Shown piece by piece: positions 24,601 to 37,539 of a stretch of 64,000 nt of DNA. The position numbers were made by a program, and so were the translations under genes. The notes under the pieces are model-generated. The model worked only from the letters and a program-made list of their open reading frames with translations, ran no database searches and was not told the origin of the DNA. The DNA comes from Holacanthus passer. Lineage: Eukaryota; Chordata; Actinopteri; Pomacanthidae. Location: assembly GCA_025331565.1 (NCBI GenBank), contig JAFREQ010000094.1, forward strand, positions 248,001 to 312,000, read 5' to 3'. How positions within the stretch are numbered: position 1 is the first letter of the stretch; every line of letters begins with the position of its first letter.

Positions 24601-27600
24601 TGCGATGATGAGCAGATCTGGGTCAGTGTGTGAGTGTGTGTCAGGTGACATGATGAGAATATTGATGAGCATGTGGCATTTGTGGGTGAGTGGCCGATAT
24701 ACCTCAGACTGACGTGTTTTTTTTTTAGCGAAACCTTTGCTGTAACATGTTTTCAGTGAGAAGTCAAGGGAATTTAATACTACAAAGCTTTCATGCTATA
24801 ATGTGAGGTTGACTGTGTATGCATGCAAACAATGGAGGACGCTTTTCTTAGATCTGATGTCTGCTGGGCTACTGTCGACAAAAAATGGGGTGGAAAGTGC
24901 AAAAGTTAAACTACGTGTTATCTAAAATAAAGTGATGTGAAGGAAACGGGTGGATTCCTGCACGCCATCAACTATTAGAACACCACATTTTGGTCAAGTG
25001 CAAAGGTTTAAAAGCCTTTATTATCATGGTTATGTAATGACAAACAAGACCGATGCCTATTGGCTGCACACCGGTCGTCCTCGGGGCCAAACAAACACTA
25101 CACATACAGACAAGTGAAAAATACGCAAGCTTCAATCACACGCGTGAGAAGTTGTGATGCAACTTTTGACTCCCTTGTTAAACCTGTAATCACTTTATTA
25201 AGCTTGTTATTGTCATTGTTTCTTCACTTCATTAATTTAATCCCAAGTTTTCTTCCTTTTTCCTTCCATTTTCTTTTCTTATCTTTTTATATATTTGCCA
25301 AACCGTATACTGCTTAGAAATCCATACCTTATATTTCATTTATTTCAATTTTTATTTTGTCTAAGCCACTTTCCATTTTCCCTGCTTGGATGGGCATTTC
25401 TACAAATATACACCTGCATAACATTCAATATATACGTTAACATTACTGTTATCTTTCATTGAATGGCTGCAGGTGTAATAAAGGAGCCAGATGTTGGTGC
25501 AAAAGCTCTCACGTGTGATTTAAGGCCGTTGCTTATATAGATGTATTCATTCACCTGTGTTCTCCTAAAGTAGATTTGTTATTACTGACTACTTTGAGGC
25601 ATTGTTGCAAAATGTCCTCATGGCTTAAAGACTGTCATTGAACACACAGAGGATATCATTGACTATCACTTCATTTCATTGCTACCATGCGTGCACAGAA
25701 ATAGCTACCAGAACATTTCAAATACACCCTTTTGTTGTCAATGGTGTCACAACCAGAGCTTAAGAATGGTGTAGGTGTGCATTGTGTAGGTGTTACAATA
25801 CATTTCTTTACTTGCTTTATTTTAAAATTCAATTCAAACACATTTCGATTGCAGGCTTATAATACAATATGACAATACAATGCATGTTGGCTCTCACTTT
25901 TAAGTCATGAAATGGACATAACGGTAACAGACTGCGTGTTATGCGAAGGCCTTTCATATGCAGTTGTGTTGTTTTTTTTAACTTTGAAAGATAAAGATGA
26001 GGAGTGATGAAAGCAGCTGGGAGACATGGGGTCCTTTAGAAACACCCAAACAATGACGAGGGCAAAGAGGCACTTGTTTTTTTTTTTTTCCTCATATTCA
26101 CCACATTTTCTCAATCATCCACCCCACCACCCAGCAGCTCAGCGCTTTCCCATCCTCAAATTCCCTCAAAGTTTCAGATGCTCACAATTCCACAATGCCC
26201 AGATGCTGTCCTTTGGCCCTTTACCCCCCTCAACCCAGAGCTATCATTCATAACCTTTCTGTGGAGCTGGGAGTAAAAGAGGTGGGATAAGGGAGAAAGA
26301 GGGGGAGCGGAGAGCAACATGGCAGCTTATTTAGAAGACTTCCTTTATTGGAACATGTGCAAGCAGTTCACTCACAAAGGACTTAAATAGGATATTTTCT
26401 GTTCCCTATAGTTGCTTTCCCCTTTTAAGTGCCGAGGCAAAAAAAGTAAGTTTACAACTCCCTCCTCAATGGGGGCTCTTCACTCTCAGGTTGCGGGGAC
26501 CTGAGTGACCTAGGAAAGTTAATTAGGAGGCGAACAAAGAGCGAGCTGGAGCAGAATGCCTAGCCTCTCCTCCAGCCAAAGATGTCATCCATTAATTAGG
26601 AAAATCTTTAAGGTGGCCTTATTGAATTTACAGAAAGCCCTGTGGTTGGCGGGCAACAGTTTTTTGATCAAGCCCTGACTCAAACAATGCCTTTCTGGGG
26701 GTTAAAAAAGAAGAAGAAGGGAGGAGATTGGTGGTAGAAGAAGAGAGGAAAAAGAGGGGGGAGAAAAAGAAACGTATGGGTTTGTGGCGCAGTACAGTTT
26801 AATGGGGGGGGGGTGGCTGCCGATTGTGACAGCTCAGATTCACATGGGTATGGGGGGCATAGTTTGGGGATGATGTCATGCAAAGGCAACCTGGGGGCTT
26901 GGGAAGTAAGGAGGAGGGGGTGCTGAGCTTGAGCCACAGGGGCCACTCAAAGTTAACATCGCTGCCTGCATCTGGGCCAAATCCTTTTCTTCTGGCCCAG
27001 GAGAGGCTTTCCTGAACGCCAAGCCCTCCACCACTCCTCCCACTCCCTCGTTCACAAAATCAGGGCTTGCTTTAAAGCTAACCCCTTGCTAACTGACTAG
27101 CTAACTGCCTTTTCTTTCCAGTCTAACTGCCTATTCAGCCCTGGCCCACTATGAATAATATAGGAGGATAACACGAAGCTGTGCTGCAGCTCCTCTGCTT
27201 TTACAAACTTTGCTTGTTTAAGCATCAGCTTTTACTTTGGGTCAACTATGTTCTATATTTAAAACTTTATTGGCATTGTTTTATTTAGAATTTAAAAATG
27301 TTTTCCACATTAATTAACACAGCCTAGTTCAGTCTTTTTTTTGTTGTCTTCTTTTGACACTTTGACTTTTTCAGTGTGCATGACTACAGCAATTAATTGC
27401 TCCACTTTTGCATTTAAGTTTTCCCCCTCAACTGTTATTTAAAAGAATTTTAAGATGGTACCTATATATATATTGTACATTTTACATGGGTTGACTTACA
27501 ATCACTGTTAAAGGTGCCCTGTGGAAATTTTGTCCATCAATGGGCAAATTTTACTTGTATTGTTTACCTCTCCATGCACGTGTGAGCACATTAATGCCGA

Positions 27601-29392
27601 GAGCACAGAGGTGACGGGATGCACATTTCTAGTGGCTACAGAGGACGGTAATGCATTTCAACAGGCTATCGAGGTAACGTACGGCACATTACTTCTACAA
27701 CCTGTTGAAACGCATTAAAGGCAGCAGTGGAGGATGAGTAGAAGAAGAAAGAAGCTGACAGAGTTTCAAACCAGCCTTCAACATGCAGGCCAAATTTAAG
27801 TCAAATAAACTCCAAAGGGTACATTGAAATGTATTTTTAGAGTATTTTATCATAATAGAAAAGTGAATTTTGGCCAATAGTAAACCCAATGCTTTAAAGT
27901 GAAAATATCTTCTTCGTGGCCTTTATGTTATGTTGGTGGTTCAGTGTCAAAAAGTAATTTAGTCTAAAAAATATCTGTTGTTAAAGAAAAGGTTAATTCA
28001 TCTGTTTACCTTCAGAAAAAAATGAGAATATGTTGCTGATGCTACTGAGATAATCTCAAATAATGTCACATAACATTAAGAGAAAAATAACTTTACAAAG
28101 CAGAAAAGAAGCTCACTCTCTAAACTTTCCCCACATAAGTTTACCCACCTTTTTAAGCAGGTTAATAAAATCCCAGTGATTAATCCCACATATGTAACAT
28201 CAAACTGAGCCATTTAAGATGGAAAATATAAATCAACAAGGCTTTGTTTACAAGTTGTTTCTTCATCATAATCACCACTTTCACTCTTTATAATACTAAA
28301 TCACTGGGACCAGTAAAGAGCAAAGTAAACACCAGTAGCTCCGGGTTAGATGCCGACAGCCACTTGCATGTTCAGGCTATATGCTGGCATGCTGTCCTGT
28401 CCATGCGTCTCCTGGGACGTGAACCCCTCACCCCACCCCCTCCTGGGGGACTAATTTGAGGGGAGGGACGATGTGTTTTGTTGCTTGTCAGAAACAATCA
28501 CTCCCGGCCCATTACATTTACAGCACGTCGTGCTCTCATTGCTGTAACGCGCTGAGCTCTGAGAGGGGGAAGGAGGCTCTGAGAGAAATCATACATTTAC
28601 TCATCAGGGACATAAAAAGTTGACAAACATCTGTGAAAGAGGGACAAAACTTGCAAAATGCAAATGTTGCACAGTTGCTCCTTTGGAACCAAACATATGA
28701 GTTTTCAACTAAAGTTGGTTTGGTGTGTGTGTCCCACCCCCCCAAAATGCAAGATTAAAGTGAATAACAACTTTATTTAGAGTGCCCTGTGCCGCCCCCA
28801 CCCCTCTCTTGTCCTCTGTCCCGGCCCACCCGTCCTCTCCCTGTTCTGTTTGGGCACTGGAGGTTGTCAGTCGGGGTTTATGTCCAGTTCACTGGAGCTG
28901 AAAGAAGTCAGTTTCATGTCTTGTTATGGAACAAGACGTCTCTGCCTCTCAGGAGTGATGAGAAGTGGTCTGGGTGAGCAGGGTGAGCAGGGAGCGGGAC
29001 CATCCCCTGGAGGCGACCAACAGTGAGGAAGTCAAAGCGGCTTTTGTGTCGCTGCTGTCGGCTGCGTGTTTGGTAATTATCCCCCCTCAATCTGAGCACA
29101 GACCGGGCTTTCCAGGAGAGATCCCAACCCAACCGGCCCACGGAAGAGTGCACAACACACCGTCAACAAAGATTAACTTCTCACAGTGCTGCAGAGATGC
29201 CTGATTGGGGGAGACACAGTAAATACATGAAACCCTCTCTTGTGTGACGTGCTTGTGATGAGCAGATCTGCACAGCCGGACTGTTTCAAACTGTTGCAGT
29301 GCTCAGATAGTGACACCTGTAGATCTGATAGATTGCAATACCTCTTCAACAGGAACAGTCTTTCTCCTTTTTCTTCATTTTTCACTCTTATC
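21668..29392. other. NR2E1-OSTM1 intergenic region, middle part
   Basis: No gene seen. Contains (CA)n at 24180-24202, a short perfect-loop hairpin at 27650-27716, and non-repetitive islands at about 22100-22650 and 26490-27110. The latter includes two TTAATTAGG homeodomain-like cores (near 26520 and 26592). These islands are candidates for distal NR2E1 enhancers only because they lie next to a developmental transcription factor gene and are free of repeats. Confidence 0.4.
27650..27716. repeat. Short inverted repeat (hairpin)
   Basis: AATGCATTTCAACAGG (27650-27665) is matched at 15 of 16 positions by the reverse complement of CCTGTTGAAACGCATT (27701-27716), with a 35-nt loop. It lies in a segment starting GGTGCCCTGTGG that may be a dispersed repeat. 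Confidence 0.6.
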
Positions 29393-29960
29393 CAGTGGTG
29401 GAAGAAATATGCATGTCCTTTACTTCATCAAAAGTACTAATACATCGATGTAAAATAAAAAGGTGCTGCATTTAAAATCATACTTAAGTAAAAGTACAGA
29501 CGTATTATAAGCTAAATGTACTTAAGCAAAAGCTCTCATTCTGCAGAAAGTAGTTCATGTGTGACTCTAAATGATGAAGGAAAAACAAATTTACATCACA
29601 GTTTTGTGTACATTTTTCACATTTATTTCTATTCTTTGCTTCTTTGTTAAATATTAGAGAGTTTTACTTAAACAGTTGGTTTTATTGAACTGAAACCATC
29701 TGTAAAGTTTAGAGGGGAAATCTTTCTTTGGACGAACTAACAACTCAGACACCTGAAATGTGACAACAGGCACCGACCAGACAGCAAAAAGGTTGTAAAC
29801 CACTGGCTTTAGATTTTTTTTTTCTCTTAAAGTGAAATGTAACAAATAACTAAACCTGTCCAATAAATGCAGTTGATTAAAAAGTGCATTTCCCTCTGAA
29901 ATATAGTGAAGTATAAAGTTACATAAAATGGAAATATTCTAGTACCTCAGTACTCAAAAA
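29393..29960 (-). repeat. MITE with CAGTGGTGG-type ends, copy 2
   Basis: Starts with the terminal sequence CAGTGGTGGAAG at 29393 and continues with CATACTTAAGTAAAAGTACA and AAATGTACTTAAGCAAAAG, the reverse complement of motifs in the copies at 21.1, 31.4 and 38.9 kb. The far border is approximate. Confidence 0.55.
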
Positions 29961-30164
29961 TTACCTCAAAAATTTTATTAAGTGCTTGACTAAATATTGA
30001 CCTAGAAATGAAAAATCTATTTTTTGTTTTTTTTTTTTTTTTTTTTTAAACTCTGTCTCTTAAACATAATTTCTTTGAACTCTGAAAGTACATTGACAGC
30101 TTCTGGAAATCAGAGTAAAATTCCTTCCATGTGTAAACACAGTAAAACTGATTCTGATTCTGAT

Positions 30165-30510
30165 GTTATCTTTGGCATCATCCTCCTCATGGATCATTAT
30201 CACTATCAGCATTTTTGCCTTGTTACTCCTAATTTTTATAATCTGCCTCATCATCAGCACCACCACTGCCATCACCACACATGTCATTGTCATCATCATC
30301 TTCATCAACACCTCTATACTTACTCTCATGCTCGTCATCACCATCATCATGTCATTCTAATCATAAAAACCAGATCATAGTCATCTTCTTCATCGTCATC
30401 ACCACTGCCACCATCCTACATATCATACTTACCATCATTGTGCACGTCACCATCAGCAGCAGCTTCATCACATCCTCTAACCTCAGCCTAACCATCATCA
30501 TCATCATCAT
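30165..30510. repeat. Degenerate (ATC/CAT)n trinucleotide repeat
   Basis: About 350 nt built almost entirely from CAT, CAC, ATC and TCA words (for example ATCACCATCATCATGTC). All forward frames therefore read as Ser/Ile/His/Thr-rich open frames and the reverse as Met/Val-rich. This is a cryptic simple repeat, not a gene. Confidence 0.8.
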
Positions 30511-30689
30511 GCAGTCTGTAGGTCCTTGTTGCCTACAGCAGTCTATGAGAACAAAACAGCCCAACTTTTGTTATATTACATTTTTGTCAACAATATCAGC
30601 CCACAAAATCTCCACATGATTATTAGAAAATCTAGCAATTGATTTGTGAGGAACTAAACTAAGGAGCATCCGTTTCTTCCATTAAAACT

Positions 30690-31280
30690 CACTCATTTTA
30701 ACCCAACTGGGATCGCTCCTTTTCAAAGGCGCAGAATAGGCCTGCCTTGATCTGCATCAATTGTCATCCCGGGGCTCAGGGGCACTTCGGCGGCCAGTAT
30801 AGCGGGCGAAGTCAGGGCTAATCCCTGGAAAAGGGGAGAATCACGGGAGAGGAGAAAAGCAACAATAACCAAGTCAAGCGTATAAAATGAAAGCGAAATC
30901 TCTATTATCACTCCCCGCAATTCCCAGCAAAGTGGTGAAAATCAGGGTTAGTTTGTGATTCGAGTCAGACGCGGAGGGAAGAATATGGGGGTCCCTGCGG
31001 GTTGGGAGACTCACACGACGAAAAGGGCAATATTCTGGAGAAAAGGGGAAGAAGAAAGACCCTCTCCCATCCCGACATAACCATTAAATGCAGTCTGACT
31101 TTATGTTGTATAGAGAGGGGGGAACAAGAAAGGAGGCACAGTTCTCCGATGAAAGAATGAGGTTTTTGGCGGATTAGGGACGGCCCGAAGGATGAAGAAT
31201 AACTTCTGCATAACTTTACAGCTATTTTCTCTCCCCACGCCAAGAGCCAAGTTTAAGGCTGAACCGGTTTGAGTTAACCC
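30690..31280. other. Non-repetitive island, regulatory candidate
   Basis: GC-richer, repeat-free sequence between two AT-rich repeat tracts, lying between NR2E1 and OSTM1. No exon is recognised. A function as a cis-regulatory element is a guess based on composition and position. Confidence 0.25.
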
Positions 31281-31439
31281 CTTTTGTGATTGTCCAGTTA
31301 GAGACTTTCACAGGGAGAGAAAAGACTCATAACACAACCTCAGATCCCCAAGTCTTTTGGTGACATTGCAGGTGCAGAGCTAATAAAATCATGATGTATG
31401 GATTTTAAAATATGCTTATATTTTCATATAGGGTATAAG

Positions 31440-32105
31440 ATAAGTCAGTACCTTAAATACAATTGTGAGATACTTTTACTGCTTTAACTATTTCCATTTT
31501 ATGCAACATTTCAAAGGGAAATATTGTATATTTTACTCCACTACATTTATCTATCAGCTACAATTCAAAACTTACTCCTCAGATTAAGATTTTTAAAAAA
31601 CACGATCAGTTTATAAAATAAATACTTTATACTTCTACTCCACTTTATTTCAGAGGGAAATGTTGTACTTTTAACTCCATTTCATGTATTAGAGAGGTGT
31701 GGTTACTCTTTACATTTCAGTTTAAGATATATAAAAATCTAAACTTTTCAAAAGCTTTCATTTAAACAATTCGACACCAAAAGTGAAGTATGCACTATTT
31801 CATAAAAAAGAGAGAAAATCCACGACAATTTCATGACAAGATTTATCTTGTGTCCAATACCAATGTTGGGAACCACTGGACTAAACTCACTACTATAATA
31901 GCTTCACCAGCTGCAACAGTCAGATCCTACATTGATGCATTAATATTAATAATCTAATAGTGTCATATATCACTCATAGGAAGCATAATTTTCAAGCATT
32001 ATATTATACTTCTGTACAGTTACACAAGTTTGAATGCAGGACTTTCACTTATAATGGAGTATTTTTACATTGTTTTATTTGTACTTTTACTTAAGGCACT
32101 AAAAA
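31440..32105 (+). repeat. MITE with CAGTGGTGG-type ends, copy 3 (internally duplicated)
   Basis: Shares TTTCAAAGGGAAATATTGTA, AATGCAGGACTTTCACTTAT and AATGGAGTATTTTTACATTG with the other copies. The CAGAGGGAAATGTTGTACTT block appears twice, at about 31510 and 31650, which suggests an internal duplication or two merged copies. Confidence 0.55.
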
Positions 32106-32739
32106 GGTTCGTTTTTAGCCTTATAGGTTTAGATTATCAACAGACATACCTTCTTCTGACTATTACATGCTGTATATCATGCACCAAATCCAGGGGATCT
32201 TCTGGAACTGAGTCTTGCCATCGCCTCTTGGAGGGTCCTCATCATCACCATCATCTAATTTATGGGCCTAATTAGTGATTTTTGTCCTCTTGGTTTTCTC
32301 TATCTATCACATGCTAATGAAGGCATTTTCTGCTATCTGACAATAGTGGTCATCTCAAAAAGTAGGACTAATGATATGCCGATTTTACATGGTGCTCTGC
32401 TGATTAGAGGATGAGAGAAAAGACATCCAAAAACTTGTGATGAAGTGCAGCCTGAGACTATATAATCCTATAGCCTGTACTGATTAATGCATTAATGCAA
32501 CAACAACAATCATAATAATAACAAATAAATGTGCTGCTTCAACTCAAGAATTTCCAGGTTTGGGACAAATAAAAAAATATAATAATAATAATAATATGTA
32601 AAAGAGGTTGTTTTTATTTGTGCAACATTTGTAAAAGTTAAGGTGGCATCAAGTGGACATGTACTGCAAAAATAAATAAATAAATAAAATTTAAAAAGCC
32701 AGTCATGCAGGGTTTTAGGTTGCAATCATGTCTTCTTTC

Positions 32740-33240
32740 TAAAAGCCACACTGGAGAATAATAAAGGAGCAGGGAACATCTGAACAATTAGGTGAACTCT
32801 GGTCAGGAGAAGAAGAGTTAATGAGCTGCTGGTGCCATGTGAGAGGAGCATTAGAGGCCACAATCCATATTTCCAGGCGCAGTTGTGCGCAGGCATGAGA
32901 ATAGGCCGCTAATGCTGTGCGCCTCCTCTCCCCCCTTATTTTCATTAGAGCCTCTGATGACTGCGGAATTGATGCGGCCTGCAAGTTATCAAGAGCCACT
33001 AATTTCACATTAACGACCATTGACTGCGGCTGCTTGATTCGAGGGGGTTTGTGACAATTATCACAATCAGGACCGGAGCCCAAATCGTTTACCTTGACTC
33101 CGTAATTATTCGCTCCGAGCCGAGCGCGCGTTGCAAAATTGGGTGGTGTCAGAAAAACCCGCAAATAAAAGCAGGAGACCAGGGTGTCTCTGTCCGACAC
33201 GTGCACATCACGCACGCGCAGACTGGTCTGAGTGACCTGC
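32740..33240. other. Non-repetitive island, regulatory candidate
   Basis: Repeat-free sequence with CpG dinucleotides and several homeodomain- or SOX-like AT cores (ACAATTATCACAATC, GTAATTATTCGC near 33055-33110). It lies about 0.75 kb before OSTM1 and 16 kb behind NR2E1. The reverse frame over it has no recognisable domain. Function unproven. Confidence 0.3.
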
Positions 33241-33248
33241 TGGAGACG

Positions 33249-33281
<33 letters not shown>
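33249..33281. repeat. (GATA)n microsatellite
   Basis: About eight perfect GATA units. Confidence 0.95.
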
Positions 33282-33873
33282 TGAGTCAGTGAATGTACAA
33301 ACTGTTCACTAGATATTTTCTCTTTATTTGAAATTTTTGAATTTATTGGATCCAGATTTTTTTTTTTTTACTTCAGGTGCAACTTTATGTATTAGTTTCG
33401 TAAATCTGATTTCAACATATATATTAGGATTAATGTAGTTTAGATTCTTCTCATTATTATCATTATTCATATTAATATTAATTGTATTATTATTATTACT
33501 GTTATTATATGAAAGATGCACTTATACAGATGAAAGTGCAGTAAAAGTGGCAAAAGTACTATAAATAGTAGGCATTGTGAGGAAAAATGCACATAGATGT
33601 AGATGTACAGTAAAAGCATAAAACAACTCATATTAATGTAAATCAATATAAGCTAAGAACTCTTCTGCTTCTTAAGTGCTAAGGTGTAACCTGCTACAAT
33701 AAGTATAAACTTCAAAAGTTATATTTTAGTATACTACTGAAGTATACAATAAGCATAAACTTAAAAAAATATTGTATACTTCAAATATTCCTACAAAAGT
33801 TAGACTGTGTTGTTTAAGATGTAATTAATTCGCATTTATAATGAGAAGTTACAGTTATACCGTAGTGATATAT

Positions 33874-33902
33874 TCTCGCGAGATTACAACCTGTCACATG
33901 AT
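33874..33902 (+). promoter_or_regulatory. OSTM1 proximal promoter: TCTCGCGAGA palindrome and CLEAR-like E-box
   Basis: The perfect palindrome TCTCGCGAGA lies at 33874-33883, and GTCACATGAT at 33893-33902, about 80-110 nt before the OSTM1 ATG. TCTCGCGAGA is a known core-promoter element of TATA-less genes. GTCACATGA fits the CLEAR consensus GTCACGTGAC bound by TFEB/TFE3 apart from an altered central CG and the final base. OSTM1 is a lysosomal gene, so such a site is expected. Seen as motifs only; binding is inferred. Confidence 0.55.
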
Positions 33903-33983
33903 CGCGCTGGGAAACAACCAGGAAGTCATGGGATGTTAAGAACGAAAGAAGAGGAGCCGATGCTTTAACCCGCTTTTGCGACC

Positions 33984-36900
33984 ATGTCTCTTTACAAAAA
34001 CAGCCCGTTTGGGGTTTTGTTACTATTAAACATCTGCGGTCTTGTGTCGAGCGACGGACTGAACCTCACTGTTTCAGATTCAGCGGACAAACTGGAACAA
34101 ATCCCGTCTTTGAGCTCTGCTGCTGTTGTTAACTCTCCTGTGTTTAAACCAGGTGTGGATTCCATCTTCTCCCTTAATCTGCTGTCTTCCTTCCCTGAAG
34201 ACCTGGAGATCAGTGACTACTGCAGCGACCTGCTCCACATATTTGGACAGCGGTACGTGGCCTATGTGAACTGCCTGGTTCCTGCTGCCCGACCTGTTAA
34301 AGTTTGCCAGAGCTGTTTCTCCACTTATGGCAGCCTCAAAGACACCTATATGAACATCTCATCAGACCAGGTACGTGCCAGATACAGAGCCATTCTCTGG
34401 GTTTTAGTTTGCAGTAACATGTCTGCTTGCACATAGAGGACAGGCCTGGTTGTCTCATGATCACGAGTCTTGTGATGTGACTGACTGCTGGAGACAAATT
34501 TGAGGAAACGCTCATTCATCTGCTTGACTTGCTATCAATAGTAACATGAGGGGCACAGTCTATTTCTGATCTGTTAGTCAAAATAGAACATAAACATCTG
34601 CAACATCTGTACACACAGAAGGTAATTGAATGCGTGTTAACATATGTCTGTGTGTCCTCAGATGGGTCCTGGGAATGTGAGCTGCAGGGACAGTCTTCTG
34701 CGCAGTGATCGGCTGATGCTGGTTTATCTGCTCTACAGCAACCTGGAGGACCTTTGGGCCAAATCTAATTGTGACAGTAAGTTCAAGGCAGGAATTTAAA
34801 GCCATCAGGGGCTTCTTAACTTAATCTGAATTATTGTGTGTCTGTGGGAACTTGTACCTTTGTTTGCGCTGACTCACACATATTTGACCACAGAGGTCAA
34901 AGTGCAGGGTCAAGTAGAGACAGTTACTTTGACAGTGACTTTATGAGATGATTGCATCAGATTTGGCAGAACTCAGTTTTCTGCCAGTAGGACTATTTGG
35001 TTTGTGTGGGGCTGCAACTAGTGATTATTTTCATGATCCATTTATTGATTATTTATGTAGTCTTTAGGTATTTAAGAGATGTCCTGAAGCCCAAGGTGAT
35101 GTCATCAAATACTTTGTTCACAAAATGCTTTTGTGCCTCTGATTTCACTTGTTTGTTTTCATTGAATAAAAATGTGATGATCGTTTTTATTTTCTGTTCT
35201 GCAGAATGTATCACGAAAGGTTTCCAGAGTCTGACCAATGACACGCTGTACTTCATGACCACCCTCAACCAAACTCTCACCTGCTTTGAGAAGTATCAAC
35301 AGGTACACCATAAATTAGGTGATGATGTATACTATAGGTTTATGTTGAGGAGTTAACTTTAAGGTCTGTTGTCCTTTTCTCCATTTTTTTCACAGGGGAA
35401 CCATTCAGAGCTGTGCAAAAACTGTAAGAGCCCATACAGAAACCTGAATGAGCTGTACAGCAGGATGGAGAAGAATGAAACAATGTGTATTGACATAGAA
35501 GATTCGGTATGTACGTCAGGAGCAGAGATTCACACCACTCCGCTTAAAGATGGGAAGAGCGAAAGCTGCACCCCCTAGAGGAATCTGTAGACACTAAAGG
35601 ATGATAATGTGTTCAGGAAATGTTTATGTTAAGCCTTAAAGTTGTACATTAGTCAGAATGTGATCAGAAATGTAAGAAACTTGAAAAAAACACAGGAAAA
35701 CTGAACTCTACATAAAAAATGAATGAAAAATGTTCAGGAATCCTCTTCTAGCCTTGTCAATAAGAACTGCAAGATGTAGAATCCGTGCACTGGTTACAGT
35801 TATTAGAGAACAGAAACCTCAGAGCGTTGAATTAATAGTAACGCTGTCCTGCAGTTGCGGTGAGCCGAAGTTAATGTTGTGTTTGGTACTTTGGTTTCAG
35901 ATGAACATGACCCGCAGACTGTGGAGTAAGACTTTCAATTGTTCCGTCCCCCGTGAGGAGACGGTGCCTGTCATCGCTGTGTCCAGCTTCATGCTCTTTC
36001 TGCCCATCATCTTCTACTTGAGCAGCTTCCTTCATTCTGAACAAAAGAAACGCAAGCTCATACACCGTGAGTAACCAGCTTAATTCGCCCATTGTCACAC
36101 GGAGAGATTTTTTGACTGGGTTTTGAGGGGTTTGGGGTCTTTGTGGAAGGGGAGGGGAGGTGCTTGACTGACTGTGATATAGGGGTTTGGCTGGGATTGA
36201 GGAAGAGGGGGTGGATGTTCTAGGCTGTTCTAAAGTATAGCGGGGTTGGTTCCTGCAAACCTGTGGACCATAGGCGTGGTTGGAGGATTGCTTTCTGCAT
36301 GTGTGTTGGTGGATGATGGTTGCCTTGCGAAGACTGAGGACAGGGACTTTTGTTTTTTTAGGTATTGGGTGGAGTGGGGATGCTGTTGAGTGTACAAGAA
36401 ACGGCTTGTGATGGTCAGAGACACATTGAGCTGCATGCAAGAAGCACTTGTACGAACAGACTTGTTCTTAAGTAGCACGTACAAGTGATATTTCTGAGGG
36501 GGTCAGACCTGTCATGTACAGATAATCTGCACTTCTCCACAGATGTAAATACAATTATTTGACTTGCAAATTTTAATGCCTAATATGAATGAATTTGTGC
36601 CATGAATTCTGGGTAATGACTTTTTCCAACCAAAACACATGGCTGACAGAGTGAACGCATGAAACCGCTCAACTCTGTTAACTCAAACAGAAAAGAGTTG
36701 ACTTTGATTTTACTGGGAAAATTCAGTGAAGAGTGTAACAATACAAACAACTTGCAGCAGCATAAAATCTCAGCACAGCATAAGAGCTCAGGCTCAGTTC
36801 TTGCGTTAACTCGTCAGTCAGGCTCCAGATTATTTCCTTGTGCAAATGAAAGTGACTTAACATCTCACTGCTGCAGGTTACTGTGGTTGCAAAAACTTAT

Positions 36901-37539
36901 TTTACTTCTTATCACTTGCTCCACAACATTGTTAATAAACCACAAAATTTGAGTCACGTTTTCCTACTTTTTGTCATTTAGCCTGGAAGTAAGCTGACTT
37001 TTTAGACTTAAAATAAGTCAGTCTTATTTGCATTAGACTAATCTCAGGGATAAATTTGGGCTGGCCTACAGATTTGTGAATCTGGCCCCCAAGAGGAACA
37101 TCACCTACTGTATTGCCTAATGTTTTCTTGTCTGGTATCTCCACAGCCTCCCTTCATGGACCATTTTGCTTCTGCAACATGTTTTTTTTTTAGTCATCTA
37201 ACTTCATGCCAGACCATCTCCTCTTTTTTTCTGTCAGTGCAGCAGCAGTTGTATTTATATTCCCAATTAATATTCTAAAATTGACACTCCTACATATGTT
37301 TTTGTATTGTGATTTTCCACAGCGGGACTTGAGCCCCGTGGTGTGACTTTAATTATTTATTTATTTTGACTCTTTGGTAACATTTTTGCGAATGAAACTT
37401 GCCCACAAATGAAGCAGAACAGGTGGCTTTATATGACAAATCAGTTCAGTAATAATGCAATGTGAAATTCTGTTTCTTTACAGCCAAACGGGCAAAGTCC
37501 TACAGCAGCCTGATGAACATCCAGGACAAACTGAGCTGA
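33984..37539 (+). CDS. ostm1: OSTM1, osteopetrosis-associated transmembrane protein 1, complete
   Basis: Six exons: 33984-34370, 34662-34776, 35205-35302, 35396-35506, 35901-36066, 37484-37539, all GT-AG and in phase, giving 310 residues (human 334). OSTM1 is the heavily glycosylated beta subunit of the lysosomal chloride/proton exchanger ClC-7; loss causes osteopetrosis, grey coat and neurodegeneration in mammals. The sequence shows an N-terminal signal peptide (FGVLLLLNICGLVSSD), a cysteine-rich luminal region with N-glycosylation sites (NMTR, NCSV, NQTL, NHSE), the block NQTLTCFE, the motif CKNCKSPYRNLNELY, then TFNCSVP. A single transmembrane helix (VIAVSSFMLFLPIIFYLSSF) is followed by the conserved cytosolic LHSEQKKRKLI and a short tail ending MNIQDKLS. 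The ATG chosen precedes the signal peptide directly. Confidence 0.96.
35008..35130 (+). repeat. Dispersed GGGCTGCAACTA family, copy 2
   Basis: Begins GGGGCTGCAACTAGTGATTA and includes CCTGAAGCCCAAGGTGATGT. It lies in OSTM1 intron 2, about 75 nt before the next exon. Confidence 0.6.
36067..37483 (+). other. OSTM1 last intron
   Basis: No exon seen. 36100-36440 is markedly G/T-rich on the plus strand, which opens a 189-codon frame on the minus strand with no recognisable domain; this is read as a composition effect. Confidence 0.7.

Noticed and set aside
32739..33215. 158-codon minus-strand open frame before OSTM1
   Set aside because: No recognisable domain or splice context; the stretch is better read as non-coding.
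35871..36440. 189-codon minus-strand open frame overlapping OSTM1 exon 5
   Set aside because: Created by G/T-rich intron sequence and the antisense of a real exon; no domain, and low-complexity Ser/Pro/Gln composition.
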